A stretch of DNA of 64,000 bases from Mesorhizobium sp. WSM4313 (GCF_002294725.1 NZ_NSFT01000004.1:310001-374000); one strand, 5' to 3'. Positions 27,024 through 36,390 are shown, counted from the first letter of the stretch. Numbers and translations: made by a program. Notes: generated from the letters alone by a model not told the origin.

Positions 27024-28126
27024 CAGGCAGTCCGGAACATCATGGTCTCGGTGGTCAATCCCGGCCCGAACGCCATGCCGCAGCCGAGCAAGCCCGACGG
27101 CTCCTTCAGCATTTCGGCCATCGCGAACATTACGGTGGCCGACGACATGTTGCCGTATTGCCGGAGCACTTCGCGCGATGCGGCGAGCGCGGCCGGCTTC
27201 AGTTCGAGTGCCCGCTCGACCGCGTCGAGCACCGAGCGGCCGCCGGGATGGACCGCCCACAAATCAATCTCCTTGGCGGGCCTGCCGCCGAGGATGGCCG
27301 GATGCTCGTTGCGCAGCGTCTCACGGACGGCACCGGGAACCTGCCCGGACAGCACCATGTCAAAGCCGTCGTCGCGGATATTCCAGCTCATCAGCTCCTT
27401 GCGCTCCGCCGCCACGATCGCGTGGAAGCTTTCGAGCAGGATGCCGTGCGGCTCGGCTGTCACCAGCGAGGCCGCGCAACCGTCGCCCCATAGACAGAAC
27501 GAGATCAGCTTCTCGAGCTCCGTGGCCTCCTTGAAATGCAGCGTGCACAATTCGATGTTGACGATCAGCACGCGGGCCTTCGGATCCGATCGCACGATGT
27601 GGCGCGACAGCTTCAAGGCGTTGATGGCGGCATAGCATCCCATGAAGCCGATGATGGTGCGCTCGACCGACGTCGACAGGCCGCATCGCTGCACCAGCTC
27701 GAGGTCGATGCCGGGCGCCGAAAAGCCGGTGCAGCTCGTCACGATCAAATGCGTGATCAGCGAGCGGTCGTCGTTGGCCAGAAGTCTGTCGACGGCCCTT
27801 TGCGCGAGCTCCGGTGCGGCGGCTTCGTACATCCGCATACGCATTGCGGTGCTGGCGAACGAGCCTCTGACCGAGGTGCCGTCGCGGTCGATTGCCCCGC
27901 CGCGCGGATCGTCGGCAGGCGCAAAGCAGGAATAGCGATGTTCGATCCCGGCCAGAGCGACCATTCGCTCGAAGAGCGCAAGGCGCTGCGCGTCGTTTTC
28001 AAGCAGCGAGGCTCCATAGCCGAGGAAGAACCGATGCACGTCATGTTCGGGGACACACGTGGCAATGCCGTTCAGATACGCTTGAGGGGACAAAATAGCT
28101 CCGAGCATGAGCGCAATCGGGCTCAT
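27023..28126 (-). CDS. Type III polyketide synthase (chalcone/stilbene synthase-like)
   Basis: About 367 residues with a complete type III PKS triad: Cys132 (VTSCTGFSAPGID), His293 (WAVHPGGRSVLD) and Asn326 (RQYGNMSSATV). GFMGCYAAINALKLSRHI and CLWGDGCAASLV are also typical. Bacterial members condense fatty acyl starters with malonyl-CoA to alkylresorcinols or alkylpyrones, so a long-chain phenolic or pyrone product is plausible. The N-terminus is uncertain: starts at 28108 and 28171 are alternatives and none has a strong ribosome binding site. The methyltransferase and FAD oxidoreductase genes are divergent. Confidence 0.92.
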   Translation of the reverse strand: MSPIALMLGAILSPQAYLNGIATCVPEHDVHRFFLGYGASLLENDAQRLALFERMVALAGIEHRYSCFAPADDPRGGAIDRDGTSVRGSFASTAMRMRMYEAAAPELAQRAVDRLLANDDRSLITHLIVTSCTGFSAPGIDLELVQRCGLSTSVERTIIGFMGCYAAINALKLSRHIVRSDPKARVLIVNIELCTLHFKEATELEKLISFCLWGDGCAASLVTAEPHGILLESFHAIVAAERKELMSWNIRDDGFDMVLSGQVPGAVRETLRNEHPAILGGRPAKEIDLWAVHPGGRSVLDAVERALELKPAALAASREVLRQYGNMSSATVMFAMAEMLKEPSGLLGCGMAFGPGLTTETMMFRTA

Positions 28127-28375
28127 AAGGTCTGCGAATTGGAGAAGCGTTCCTAAGGTAAACGCCTGCATAGAGCATTTTATTGCGCGGTGCCGATATT
28201 TCTCATTAGCAAACTGTGATATCAGCCTCCGATGTCGCATGAAGGGACCGACTTTCTTCGGTATCCGGGTGGGTTCAAATGCGGGTTCCGCGACCAGCAG
28301 CGCGCTGCCATGAAGGAACGACCCGAATTCTATTTGCCGGGTTGCCGGCTGAAGTCTAGATTTCCGATCCATCGC

Positions 28376-29080
28376 ATGACCGACATAGACATCCGGCATC
28401 TGGAGCCAGAACTCCTCGACGGCCTCCCGGCTGACGATCCCCGTGCGATTGCATCCCGTCGCGATCTCGTTCGCATCAATGCATTGATGTTCCAGGCCAG
28501 GATCATGGCATCGCTGATGCGGCAAAACGTGCAAAAGCCGCCGCTGCGCATCCTCGAAATAGGCGCCGGCGACGGAAAGTTCATGCTGGCGGTGGCGCGG
28601 CTGATGGCGCGCCATTGGCCCGACGTCGAGATCGTCATGGTCGACAGGATCGGCTTGATAGGCGAGGACTTGCGCAGCTCTTTCGCTGAATTGGGCTGGC
28701 GGGCGCAGCCCGTGACTGCGGATCTGTTCGATTGGACCCAGGACAGGCCCTTCGACCTTGTTTGCGCCAACCTTATCCTCCACCACTTCGACGACATGCG
28801 TCTGCAGGAGCTGTTTTCTCGGATGATGACGATGGCCCCGATGCTCGTCGCCACGGAGCCGTTGAGAGCCAAGGTGCCGCTTGTGGCGACACGGTTTCTG
28901 CGATTGATCGGCGCCTGTGCGGTAACGCTGAATGATGCAGCGCAAAGTGTGCGCGCCGGTTTTCGTGGCACGGAACTTTCACAATTGTGGCAACTGTCAG
29001 GTGGAACGCCCGTGATGGAGGGCCGCAGAGGCCTGTTTACGCAAGGTTTTGTTGGCGCGAGCACGCTCGATACGAAATGA
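28376..29080 (+). CDS. Class I SAM-dependent methyltransferase
   Basis: A 234-residue methyltransferase: LRILEIGAGDGKFMLAVARL is motif I, MVDRIGL follows as the acidic second strand, DLVCANLILHHFDDM is the motif near the active site, and the C-terminal half has the ATEPLRAKVPL region. In bacterial type III PKS clusters such enzymes O- or C-methylate the resorcinol or quinone product. Its stop overlaps the next gene's start (ATGA). A longer start at 28310 (MKERPEF) is possible. Divergent from the PKS gene, with about 250 bases between. Confidence 0.88.
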   Translation: MTDIDIRHLEPELLDGLPADDPRAIASRRDLVRINALMFQARIMASLMRQNVQKPPLRILEIGAGDGKFMLAVARLMARHWPDVEIVMVDRIGLIGEDLRSSFAELGWRAQPVTADLFDWTQDRPFDLVCANLILHHFDDMRLQELFSRMMTMAPMLVATEPLRAKVPLVATRFLRLIGACAVTLNDAAQSVRAGFRGTELSQLWQLSGGTPVMEGRRGLFTQGFVGASTLDTK

Positions 29081-30249
29081 TGCACGACGCAATTGTCATC
29101 GGTGCCGGTCCTGCCGGAAGTTCCACCGCCATTGCACTCGCCCAACATGGTTGGTCGGTGGCAATGGTGGAGAAGGTGGCATTTCCTCGCCGCAAGGTCT
29201 GCGGCGAATTCATGTCGGGCACCAGCCTTGCCTTGCTCGATCAGCTGGGCGTCGGCGAGAGCTGGCGCGCGGAAGCCGGCCCCGAGATAAGGCGCGTCGG
29301 GTTCTTTTCGGGCGATGTCTCGGCGCAGGCGCGAATGCCGAGCGCCAAGACGGGTCTCGGCCGCGCGCTCGGCCGCGATCGTCTGGACACCATCCTGCTG
29401 CAGGCTGCCGAACGTGCGGGTGTCGAGATCCTCCAGCCTTGCAAGGCAGTCGCCATCTGCCGGCGCGATGACTTGCAATTTCTGACTGTGGAATCCGACC
29501 AGCAACAGAAGCTGCTCAGCACACCCGTCATCATTGCCGCGCACGGATCCTGGGAAACCGGGAAACTTCCGAGCCAACTTGAAAGAACCAGCCAACCCTC
29601 CGACCTTTTCGGCTTCAAGGCGCATTTTACCGGCGCCGCGCTGGCGCCCGATCTGATGCCGCTGCTGGTATTCCCAGGCGGATATGGCGGGATGGTAACT
29701 GCGGACAATGGTCGGGTTTCAATCTCCTGCTGTATCCGCCGCGATGTTCTATCCGGGCTGCGCCGGCGCTTTGGGAATATTGCGGCGGCGGATGCGGTGT
29801 CGCGCCACGTCCTGGCCTCGTGCCGAGGCGTGCGAACTGCGCTGGCAGGTGCCGAATTGGATGGCCCATGGCTGGCTGCGGGACCGATTCATCCGGGCAT
29901 CCGGGCCGGTTACGATCAGGGCATCTTCCGTGTCGGCAACATCGCGGGCGAGTCGCATCCTGTCATCGCCGAAGGGATTTCGATGGCGCTGCAATCGGGC
30001 TGGCTGCTTGCGCGAGAACTGATCGTATCGGGCAAACGTCGCGAGGACCGCGACGCCGCCGGGCATCGCTACGAACGCGAATGGCGTCGGCAATTCTCGA
30101 CCCGTCTGCGTGCCGCGGCCTTGATTGCCAAAATAGCGCTTGGGCCAGGTGGCGCGTCGGCCATGCGCGCCGTGATCAAGAATTTTCCGGCCGCTTTGAC
30201 GCTTGGCGCTCGGCTGAGTGGAAAGGTCCAGCCCGTTCCAGGCTTTTGA
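29077..30249 (+). CDS. FAD-dependent oxidoreductase (geranylgeranyl reductase/monooxygenase-like)
   Basis: A 390-residue flavoprotein. It begins with the Rossmann motif DAIVIGAGPAGSSTAIALAQHG, has CGEFMSGTSLALLDQLGV near residue 45, and FRVGNIAGESHPVIAEGISMALQSG (~290-315), the FAD ribityl-binding GD-like motif of the group A monooxygenase/geranylgeranyl reductase superfamily, here with GN rather than GD. With the methyltransferase it recalls srsB-srsC beside srsA in Streptomyces, where the flavoenzyme hydroxylates a methylated alkylresorcinol to a quinone. Hydroxylation or reduction of the PKS product is therefore inferred. Coupled by ATGA overlap. Confidence 0.87.
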   Translation: MMHDAIVIGAGPAGSSTAIALAQHGWSVAMVEKVAFPRRKVCGEFMSGTSLALLDQLGVGESWRAEAGPEIRRVGFFSGDVSAQARMPSAKTGLGRALGRDRLDTILLQAAERAGVEILQPCKAVAICRRDDLQFLTVESDQQQKLLSTPVIIAAHGSWETGKLPSQLERTSQPSDLFGFKAHFTGAALAPDLMPLLVFPGGYGGMVTADNGRVSISCCIRRDVLSGLRRRFGNIAAADAVSRHVLASCRGVRTALAGAELDGPWLAAGPIHPGIRAGYDQGIFRVGNIAGESHPVIAEGISMALQSGWLLARELIVSGKRREDRDAAGHRYEREWRRQFSTRLRAAALIAKIALGPGGASAMRAVIKNFPAALTLGARLSGKVQPVPGF

Positions 30250-30252
30250 CGT

Positions 30253-30357
30253 CTAGCGCGTTCACCGTTTCACGGAAACGGCGAAACGCCCTATCTCCTT
30301 GTTTTTTACGCAATTTCGGACGGAAAACCGCTCACACTTTTCCTGGAATTGCTCTAA
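30253..30357. repeat. AAAAGTG-GCGGTTTT palindromic repeat, long form (inverted copy)
   Basis: A ~105-base element ending in GGAAAACCGCTCACACTTTTCC and GGAATTGCTC. It is the reverse complement of the copy at 62457-62556, with a few differences. It follows the FAD oxidoreductase stop directly. See 36391, 37819, 37877 and 42101 for members of the same superfamily. Confidence 0.85.
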
Positions 30358-30451
30358 ATCGCAGCGACGAAATCTTTCCAAGGCCCGGCATCGGAGCATC
30401 GTTTCCCGCCACGGACCGGGATAGCCGCGATCGGCTGTGACCGCGGTCAGC

Positions 30452-32377
30452 TCAGCTTGTATGCGCGACCAGCCTGTTCACCGTCTCGGGGAAGAAATCG
30501 GGCGCCGAGAGCCGCTTGCCGAACATCATGTCGTATTGGATGAGCCGGAAATCGTTGATCTTCGGATCGATCTGCTTCTGCCTCGCCCAATCCGGCGTTG
30601 CTTCGCCCACGGGCGACAGGAGCAGGTTGCGGTCGACCACTCGGTAGTGTTCGCGCAGCGCGCCGAGGAAGCCGGTGTAATAGGGGTGGCTGATGCCTGC
30701 CGTGGTCAGGATATGATAGGGCAGGAAGGCCGGGCTCACCGAGCCGATGTTCTCGACCGGACCGGAGCGGTTCGACCAGATAACCAAAGGCGTATCGTGG
30801 TGTTCGAGCGCGGCGACCGCCGGCTCCTTGCGCGGCGCGACATTGTCCTTGAGGAAGCCGGTCTCGACATAGACGGGTCCGAGCGGCGGCAGATGGTCGC
30901 CGAAGAAGGCGATGATGGTCGGCCGCTGGCGGGCCTTCGCCCAGTCGATCAGGCGCTGCAGGCCGCGGTCGGCGTCGGCCGACCCCTCGGCATAGGAAAG
31001 CAGCGATTCCCGCGCCCAGGAACTGATCGGCGCGTCGATCGAATGCGTCGGGTTGTAGTAGCGGTAGGGCTCGTAAGGACCGTGGTTCTGCAGGCTGACG
31101 GCGAACAGGAACACCGGATCGTCGCTGGTGTCGGCCTCGCGGATGATCTCGTCGGTCATCGCCGCGTCGGAAGCCAGCGGCCCGCGCTTTTCCATCGGCG
31201 GCAGCGTCTCTTCGGAGCGGAAGTCGTTGAAGCCGAAATCGGCATAGACGGCGCCGCGGTTCCAGAACCAGTTGGTGCCGGGATGGATGGCGCGCGCCCG
31301 GTAACCCTGGCTCTTCAGGAAGGTCGCCAGCGACGGGGTCGGGGTGCGCACATATTGCTGATAGGGGATCGAGCCGGCCGGCAGGAAGGCGTTGGAAAAG
31401 CCGGTCAGCGCCTCGAACTCAATATTGGCGGTCATGCCGCCGAACTCGGGCGAGAACATCGAGCCGGAGCGCAACGCCCTGACCGTCGGGATCGGGTCGG
31501 GCTTGATGGTGACGCCGGGCAGGTGCGTCGGATCCCAGAAGGATTCGCTCATCACCACCACGATATCCGGCTTCTCGTCCGGCATGGAAGCGGCGGCGTC
31601 GGGGCGCTGGATCGCGGCCATCGTCTTCTCGGAATAGCCGGGCGGCGCCGCGACATGCGCCATCGGCACGTTCATCGCGAAGGCCAGCGCAAAGCCGTTG
31701 GAGGCGTAGTTCTCCTTCTGGTCCCACATGATCGGGATGATCTGCAGCCGGTCGCGCGTCCACGAGAAGGTGGCGTAGTCCATGATCGAGACGAAGAAGG
31801 CGAGCAGCGGCACGGCAAGCGCCAGCCGCGCCAGGCGGCCCTTGCGGCTGAGGATGGGTACTCGCCGGCGCCAGGTCCGCCAGCCGTAGACGAGCAGCGT
31901 CAGACCGCCGACGATGCCGACCGCCAGCATGACGGCCGTCCACGGGCGCTCGCGCACCAGGAGCGGCATCAGCGCCATGATCTGGCGGGCGAACAGGAAA
32001 TCCGTGGGATAGAGCGGGTCGCCGAGGTAACGCGATTTCTGGTGGCCGACAAAGGCCAGCGCCAGCGTCAGCGGCGCCACGATCATCAGGCTCTGGTGGC
32101 TTCGGCCGAGTATGGCGTCCAGCCCGAGCAGCACCAGGGCGAAGACGATGATGGTGGTCCAGCCGGGCTTGAAGGGCTGCATGAAGAAATCGACTGTGCC
32201 GAAGAAATCGCCGCGTACGATCAGCTCGATCGCGAAGACGAGCAGGGCTGAGGCAAGAAGCGTCGACAGGCCGTAGCGTACGGTCGGCCAGGCTCGTCCC
32301 GGCAGATAGCCGGTGGACGGATCGTCTTCCAAAAATTGCGGCGCGGGTTTGGCCGCGCCTTTCCTGATCCTTGCCAC
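30452..32377 (-). CDS. LTA synthase family (sulfatase-fold) phosphoglycerol transferase-like
   Basis: A 641-residue membrane enzyme: about five helices in the first 200 residues and then a periplasmic alkaline-phosphatase/sulfatase-like domain. Metal and nucleophile positions fit the LtaS/OpgB group, with Glu278 in VVVMSESFWD, Thr316 in GGMTANIEFEAL and FFGDHLPPLG later. Gram-negative relatives transfer phosphoglycerol to periplasmic glucans, and cyclic beta-glucan modification would be one expected role in rhizobia. A GTG at 32377 starts the frame. It lies between a repeat and the fabD promoter region and may belong to the envelope-lipid island. Substrate not shown. Confidence 0.85.
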   Translation of the reverse strand: MARIRKGAAKPAPQFLEDDPSTGYLPGRAWPTVRYGLSTLLASALLVFAIELIVRGDFFGTVDFFMQPFKPGWTTIIVFALVLLGLDAILGRSHQSLMIVAPLTLALAFVGHQKSRYLGDPLYPTDFLFARQIMALMPLLVRERPWTAVMLAVGIVGGLTLLVYGWRTWRRRVPILSRKGRLARLALAVPLLAFFVSIMDYATFSWTRDRLQIIPIMWDQKENYASNGFALAFAMNVPMAHVAAPPGYSEKTMAAIQRPDAAASMPDEKPDIVVVMSESFWDPTHLPGVTIKPDPIPTVRALRSGSMFSPEFGGMTANIEFEALTGFSNAFLPAGSIPYQQYVRTPTPSLATFLKSQGYRARAIHPGTNWFWNRGAVYADFGFNDFRSEETLPPMEKRGPLASDAAMTDEIIREADTSDDPVFLFAVSLQNHGPYEPYRYYNPTHSIDAPISSWARESLLSYAEGSADADRGLQRLIDWAKARQRPTIIAFFGDHLPPLGPVYVETGFLKDNVAPRKEPAVAALEHHDTPLVIWSNRSGPVENIGSVSPAFLPYHILTTAGISHPYYTGFLGALREHYRVVDRNLLLSPVGEATPDWARQKQIDPKINDFRLIQYDMMFGKRLSAPDFFPETVNRLVAHTS

Positions 32378-32653
32378 TTTGCTTCCCCGGCCCTTGTCAC
32401 GCGTCTTCCACTCGCGTCACGCCACTGTCATCGAAATGTCACGCAAAGCTAGCGCCTGTGGCGGAAATAAGAAGAGCCAGCAAACTAAACGTGAGCGGTT
32501 TTCATCAGGTGTGATCAAGTAAAAGGCCTTTTGGAACAGGCAGTCAGCAGGATTTCCGACCGAAATGCAGGCCGAAGAGACGCCTGCGGGCTTGACTTGG
32601 CTGTCCGCCTTGCGCCAGAGGCAGACAAAACCAGCCTCTGGAGAGACCTCAAA

Positions 32654-33607
32654 ATGGCCGTCGCATTCACCTTTCCGGGACAGGGCAGCCAGGCCGTCGG
32701 CATGGGCAAGGACCTCGCCGATGCATTCCCCGAAGCGCGTCGCGTCTTCGAGGAAGTGGACGCAGCGCTCGGCGAAAAACTGTCGAAACTCATCTGGGAA
32801 GGGCCGGAAGAGACGCTGACGCTGACCGCCAATGCCCAGCCGGCGCTGATGGCGGTGTCGCTGGCGGCGATGCGCGCGCTCGAAGCGCGCGGCTTCTCGC
32901 TGAAGGACAAGGTGGCTTATGTCGCCGGCCATTCGCTTGGTGAATATTCCGCGCTTGCTGCGGCCGGCTTCGTTTCGGTCGGCGACGCGGCGCGGCTGCT
33001 TCGGACCCGCGGCAACGCCATGCAGGCGGCGGTGCCGGCCGGCGAGGGCGCCATGGCCGCGATCATCGGGCTGGAACAGGCCGACGTCGAGGCCGCTTGC
33101 GCCGAGGCAGCTCGCGAGGTCGGCAACGGCTCCGTCTGCCAGATCGCCAACGACAATGGCGGCGGCCAGCTGGTGATCTCCGGCGCCAGGCCGGCGGTCG
33201 AGCTGGCGGCGAAGCTGTGCACCGAAAAAGGCGCCAAGCGGGCGCTGATGCTGCAGGTTTCCGCCCCCTTTCATTCGGCGCTGATGACGCCTGCCGCCGA
33301 CATCATGCGCGAGGCGCTGGCCGGTGTCGCGAAATCCGCGCCGGTGGTTCCGATCGTCTCGAACGTCACCGTAACCCCGACCAGCGACCCCGATGAGATC
33401 GTCCGCCGCCTGGTCGAGCAGGTGGTCGCCCGCGTACGTTGGCGAGAGACGGTGGAATGGTTTGGCGCCAACGGCGTCGCGAGCCTCTATGAAGTCGGCG
33501 CAGGCAAGGTGCTGTCGGGCCTGGCGCGCCGCATCAACCGCGACATCGCCACCGGCGCCGTGGGCACGGCGGCGGAAGTCGAGGCCGCGCTGGCGGCTTT
33601 GGGGTGA
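32654..33607 (+). CDS. fabD: Malonyl-CoA--ACP transacylase
   Basis: Loads malonyl units onto ACP for fatty acid synthesis. The 317-residue protein starts AVAFTFPGQGSQAVGMG, with catalytic Ser in AGHSLGEYSALAA (GHSxG) near residue 96, and the His in VSAPFHSALM near 203. The start at 32654 fits the family. It opens fabD-fabG-acpP-fabF, but a repeat lies between fabD and fabG, so read-through or a second promoter at fabG is to be expected. Confidence 0.95.
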   Translation: MAVAFTFPGQGSQAVGMGKDLADAFPEARRVFEEVDAALGEKLSKLIWEGPEETLTLTANAQPALMAVSLAAMRALEARGFSLKDKVAYVAGHSLGEYSALAAAGFVSVGDAARLLRTRGNAMQAAVPAGEGAMAAIIGLEQADVEAACAEAAREVGNGSVCQIANDNGGGQLVISGARPAVELAAKLCTEKGAKRALMLQVSAPFHSALMTPAADIMREALAGVAKSAPVVPIVSNVTVTPTSDPDEIVRRLVEQVVARVRWRETVEWFGANGVASLYEVGAGKVLSGLARRINRDIATGAVGTAAEVEAALAALG

Positions 33608-33618
33608 GGCCCCGTTTT

Positions 33619-33799
33619 CGTCATTCTAGGGCGGAGCAAGGAGCGAAGCGACGCAGCGAAGACCCTAGAATCCATGCCGTGACTTGGAAGTGCCGCCGCG
33701 GTGCAGAATTCTGCTCCGTTGCATCCTTCGGCCAATGTCACGGCATGGATCCTCGGGTCTACGCGTCCGCTTCGCTCCCGCTCCGCCCGTGGATGACGA
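33619..33799. repeat. Palindromic intergenic repeat, CGTCATTC family, copy 2
   Basis: Arms CGTCATTCTAGGGCGGAGC...AGACCCTAGAATCCATGCCGTGAC (33619-33682) and TGTCACGGCATGGATCCTCGGGTCTACGCG...CGCCCGTGGATGACGA (33736-33800) pair imperfectly; related to 18284-18459. It fills most of the 302 bases between fabD and fabG, where no gene is seen. Confidence 0.83.
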
Positions 33800-33909
33800 C
33801 GGGAAGGAGGCCTTCGCCAATGTCCGACGCTTGTCTAGCGTGACTTGGACGATATGACGTATACGGAACGCGACTGCTTGCAGCCGTCTGGAAAAATGAG
33901 GTTGAAGAT

Positions 33910-34647
33910 ATGTTCGAACTGACCGGCCGGAAGGCGCTCGTCACCGGCGCATCGGGAGGCATCGGCGAGGCGATCGCCAGGGTGCTGCACAGCCAGGGCG
34001 CGATCGTCGGCCTGCACGGAACCCGTGTGGAGAAGCTGGAAGCCTTGGCGGGCGAATTGGGCGACCGCGTAAAACTGTTTCCGGCGGACCTGACGAACCG
34101 CGACGCGGTCAAGGCGCTCGGCCAGAAAGCGGAGGCCGATCTCGAGGGTGTCGACATCCTGGTCAACAATGCCGGCATCACTAAGGACGGCCTGTTCGTG
34201 CGCATGTCGGACGCCGACTGGGATTCGGTGATCGAGGTCAACCTCACTGCCGTGTTCCGGCTGACCCGCGAGCTGACGCATCCGATGATGCGCCGCCGCC
34301 ATGGCCGCATCATCAACATCACCTCGGTGGTCGGCGTCACCGGCAATCCCGGCCAGACCAATTACTGCGCCTCCAAGGCAGGCATGATCGGCTTTTCCAA
34401 GTCGCTGGCGCAGGAGATCGCCACCCGCAACATCACCGTCAACTGCGTCGCCCCGGGCTTCATCGAATCGGCCATGACCGACAAGCTCAACGACAAGCAG
34501 AAAGAGACGATCATGGCCGCGATCCCGACCCGGCGCATGGGCACCGGCGTTGAAGTGGCGTCCGCCGTCGCTTATCTCGCCTCCAACGAGGCGGCCTATG
34601 TCACCGGCCAGACCATTCACGTCAACGGCGGCATGGCAATGATCTGA
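33910..34647 (+). CDS. fabG: 3-oxoacyl-ACP reductase
   Basis: NADPH-dependent reduction of 3-oxoacyl-ACP in fatty acid elongation. A 245-residue SDR with TGASGGIGEAIARVL (~12-26), NNAGITKDGLFVRM near 86, catalytic Ser of ITSVVGVTGNPGQTNY and the YCASK motif, then the FabG-typical VAPGFIESAMTDKLND and a C-terminal GQTIHVNGGMAMI. It starts MFELTGRKALVTG at 33910 and lies upstream of acpP by about 200 bases. Confidence 0.95.
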   Translation: MFELTGRKALVTGASGGIGEAIARVLHSQGAIVGLHGTRVEKLEALAGELGDRVKLFPADLTNRDAVKALGQKAEADLEGVDILVNNAGITKDGLFVRMSDADWDSVIEVNLTAVFRLTRELTHPMMRRRHGRIINITSVVGVTGNPGQTNYCASKAGMIGFSKSLAQEIATRNITVNCVAPGFIESAMTDKLNDKQKETIMAAIPTRRMGTGVEVASAVAYLASNEAAYVTGQTIHVNGGMAMI

Positions 34648-34845
34648 GGCAGGGCGGGCGCCTGTGAAAACAGCCATTTCGGCTTGGACGCCCGTCATTT
34701 TTCGTGTAATGCGGCCCGCAACCCGGCGGTTCGGGCAAAAACCGGTCCTGTGGCGTTGCGTTGCCCGCAAGACCATCTTTCAGCTTGATTAGCGGCATTC
34801 CGCCCGCTAACGAAGATAGACAACCTAAGACGAGGATTGCCCCAA

Positions 34846-35082
34846 ATGAGTGACACCGCAGAGCGCGTCAAGAAGATCGTCATCGAGCATCTCGGCGTCG
34901 ATGCCGACAAGGTGACGGAGCAGGCGAGCTTCATCGACGATCTGGGCGCGGACAGCCTCGACACGGTTGAACTCGTCATGGCGTTCGAAGAAGAGTTCGG
35001 CGTCGAGATTCCGGACGATGCGGCCGAGACCATCCTCACCGTCGGCGACGCCGTCAAGTACATCGACAAGGCCTCGGCCTGA
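34846..35082 (+). CDS. acpP: Acyl carrier protein
   Basis: A 78-residue ACP with the phosphopantetheine attachment Ser in [20 protein letters not shown] and the acidic helices of the family. The ATG at 34846 ([17 protein letters not shown]) is the universal rhizobial start. It carries growing acyl chains for FabD, FabG and FabF encoded around it. A 198-base gap upstream suggests its own promoter, as is usual for this highly expressed gene. Confidence 0.97.
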   Translation: MSDTAERVKKIVIEHLGVDADKVTEQASFIDDLGADSLDTVELVMAFEEEFGVEIPDDAAETILTVGDAVKYIDKASA

Positions 35083-35116
35083 GTTCTTTCGCAGGCATAA
35101 CCGGGGAGGACCTGCG

Positions 35117-36379
35117 ATGAGGCGTGTCGTCGTCACGGGCCTTGGCCTGCTTTCGCCGTTCGGCATGGGCGTCGAGCATAGCTGGCGGGAATTGCTCTCC
35201 GGCCGCAGCGCCTGTCGGCGTGTCACCGAATTCGAGGTGGACGATCTTGCCTGCAAGATCGCCCACATCATTCCGCGCGGCGACGGCTCGAACGGCACCT
35301 TCAATCCGGAGGCTGTGCTCGAGCCGAAGGAACTGCGCAAGATCGGCGAGTTCATCCTCTACGGCATCGCGGCCGCCGACGAGGCGCTGGCCGATTCCGG
35401 CTGGAAGCCTGAGACACATGAGGACCAGTGCGCCACCGGCGTTCTGATCGGCTCCGGCATCGGCGGCATCGACGGCATCGCCGAGAACGCGATGATCCTG
35501 AAGGAACGCGGCCCGCGCCGCATCAGCCCCTTCTTCATCCCCGGACAGATCATCAATCTGGTCTCGGGCCAGGTTTCCATCCGCCACGGCCTGAAGGGCC
35601 CGAACCATGCGGTGGTCACTGCCTGCTCGACCGGCGCGCACGCCATTGGCGACGCCGCCCGGCTGATCATGTGGGGCGATGCCGATGTGATGCTGGCCGG
35701 CGGCGCCGAGGCGCCGGTCACCCGGCTGTCGATTGCCGGCTTCGCCGCCTGCCGGGCGCTCTCCACCGAGCGCAATGACAGCCCCGAAACAGCTTCGCGT
35801 CCTTATGATCGCGACCGCGACGGCTTCGTCATGGGCGAGGGCGCGGGCGTCGTCGTCCTGGAAGAGCTGGAGCATGCCAAGGCCCGCGGTGCCAAGATTT
35901 ATGCCGAGGTCACCGGCTATGGCCTGACCGGCGATGCCCACCATATTACCGCGCCGGCCGAAGATGGCGATGGCGCCTTCCGCTGCATGATGGCGGCGCT
36001 GAACCGGGCGAAACTCTCGCCGGCCGACGTCGACTACATCAACGCGCACGGTACCTCGACCATGGCCGACACGATCGAGCTCGGCGCCGTCGAGCGGCTG
36101 GTCGGCAATGCCGCCTCGAAGATCTCGATGTCGTCGACCAAGTCGTCGATCGGCCATCTGCTGGGCGCCGCGGGTGCCGCGGAAGCGATTTTCTCGATCC
36201 TCGCCATCCGCGACAACGTCGCGCCGGCAACCATCAATCTCGACAATCCGGAACGCGAGACGGCGATCGATCTCGTGCCGAACAAGCCGCGCCAGCGTCA
36301 GATCGATGTCGCGCTGTCGAATTCCTTCGGCTTCGGCGGCACCAACGCCTCGCTCGTGTTCCAGCGCTACAATGGCTGA
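35117..36379 (+). CDS. fabF: 3-oxoacyl-ACP synthase II
   Basis: Elongating condensing enzyme (KAS II). 420 residues with catalytic Cys in VVTACSTGAHAIGDA, the two His of the thiolase-fold triad in YINAHGTSTMADT and KSSIGHLLGAAGA, and GFGGTNASLVF at the C-terminus. The start MRRVVVTGLGLLSPFG at 35117 follows a GGGGAGGA sequence by ~8 bases. Directly downstream of acpP (34 bases). Confidence 0.95.
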   Translation: MRRVVVTGLGLLSPFGMGVEHSWRELLSGRSACRRVTEFEVDDLACKIAHIIPRGDGSNGTFNPEAVLEPKELRKIGEFILYGIAAADEALADSGWKPETHEDQCATGVLIGSGIGGIDGIAENAMILKERGPRRISPFFIPGQIINLVSGQVSIRHGLKGPNHAVVTACSTGAHAIGDAARLIMWGDADVMLAGGAEAPVTRLSIAGFAACRALSTERNDSPETASRPYDRDRDGFVMGEGAGVVVLEELEHAKARGAKIYAEVTGYGLTGDAHHITAPAEDGDGAFRCMMAALNRAKLSPADVDYINAHGTSTMADTIELGAVERLVGNAASKISMSSTKSSIGHLLGAAGAAEAIFSILAIRDNVAPATINLDNPERETAIDLVPNKPRQRQIDVALSNSFGFGGTNASLVFQRYNG

Positions 36380-36390
36380 AAGGCCAACGG

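Noticed and set aside
28127-28945. Upstream extension of the type III PKS frame
   Set aside because: The extension reads through the divergent methyltransferase and lacks PKS similarity.
30437-32251. Open frame of about 600 codons antisense to the LTA-synthase-like gene
   Set aside because: Low-complexity Arg/Gly-rich translation without any recognisable domain; the minus-strand enzyme explains the DNA.
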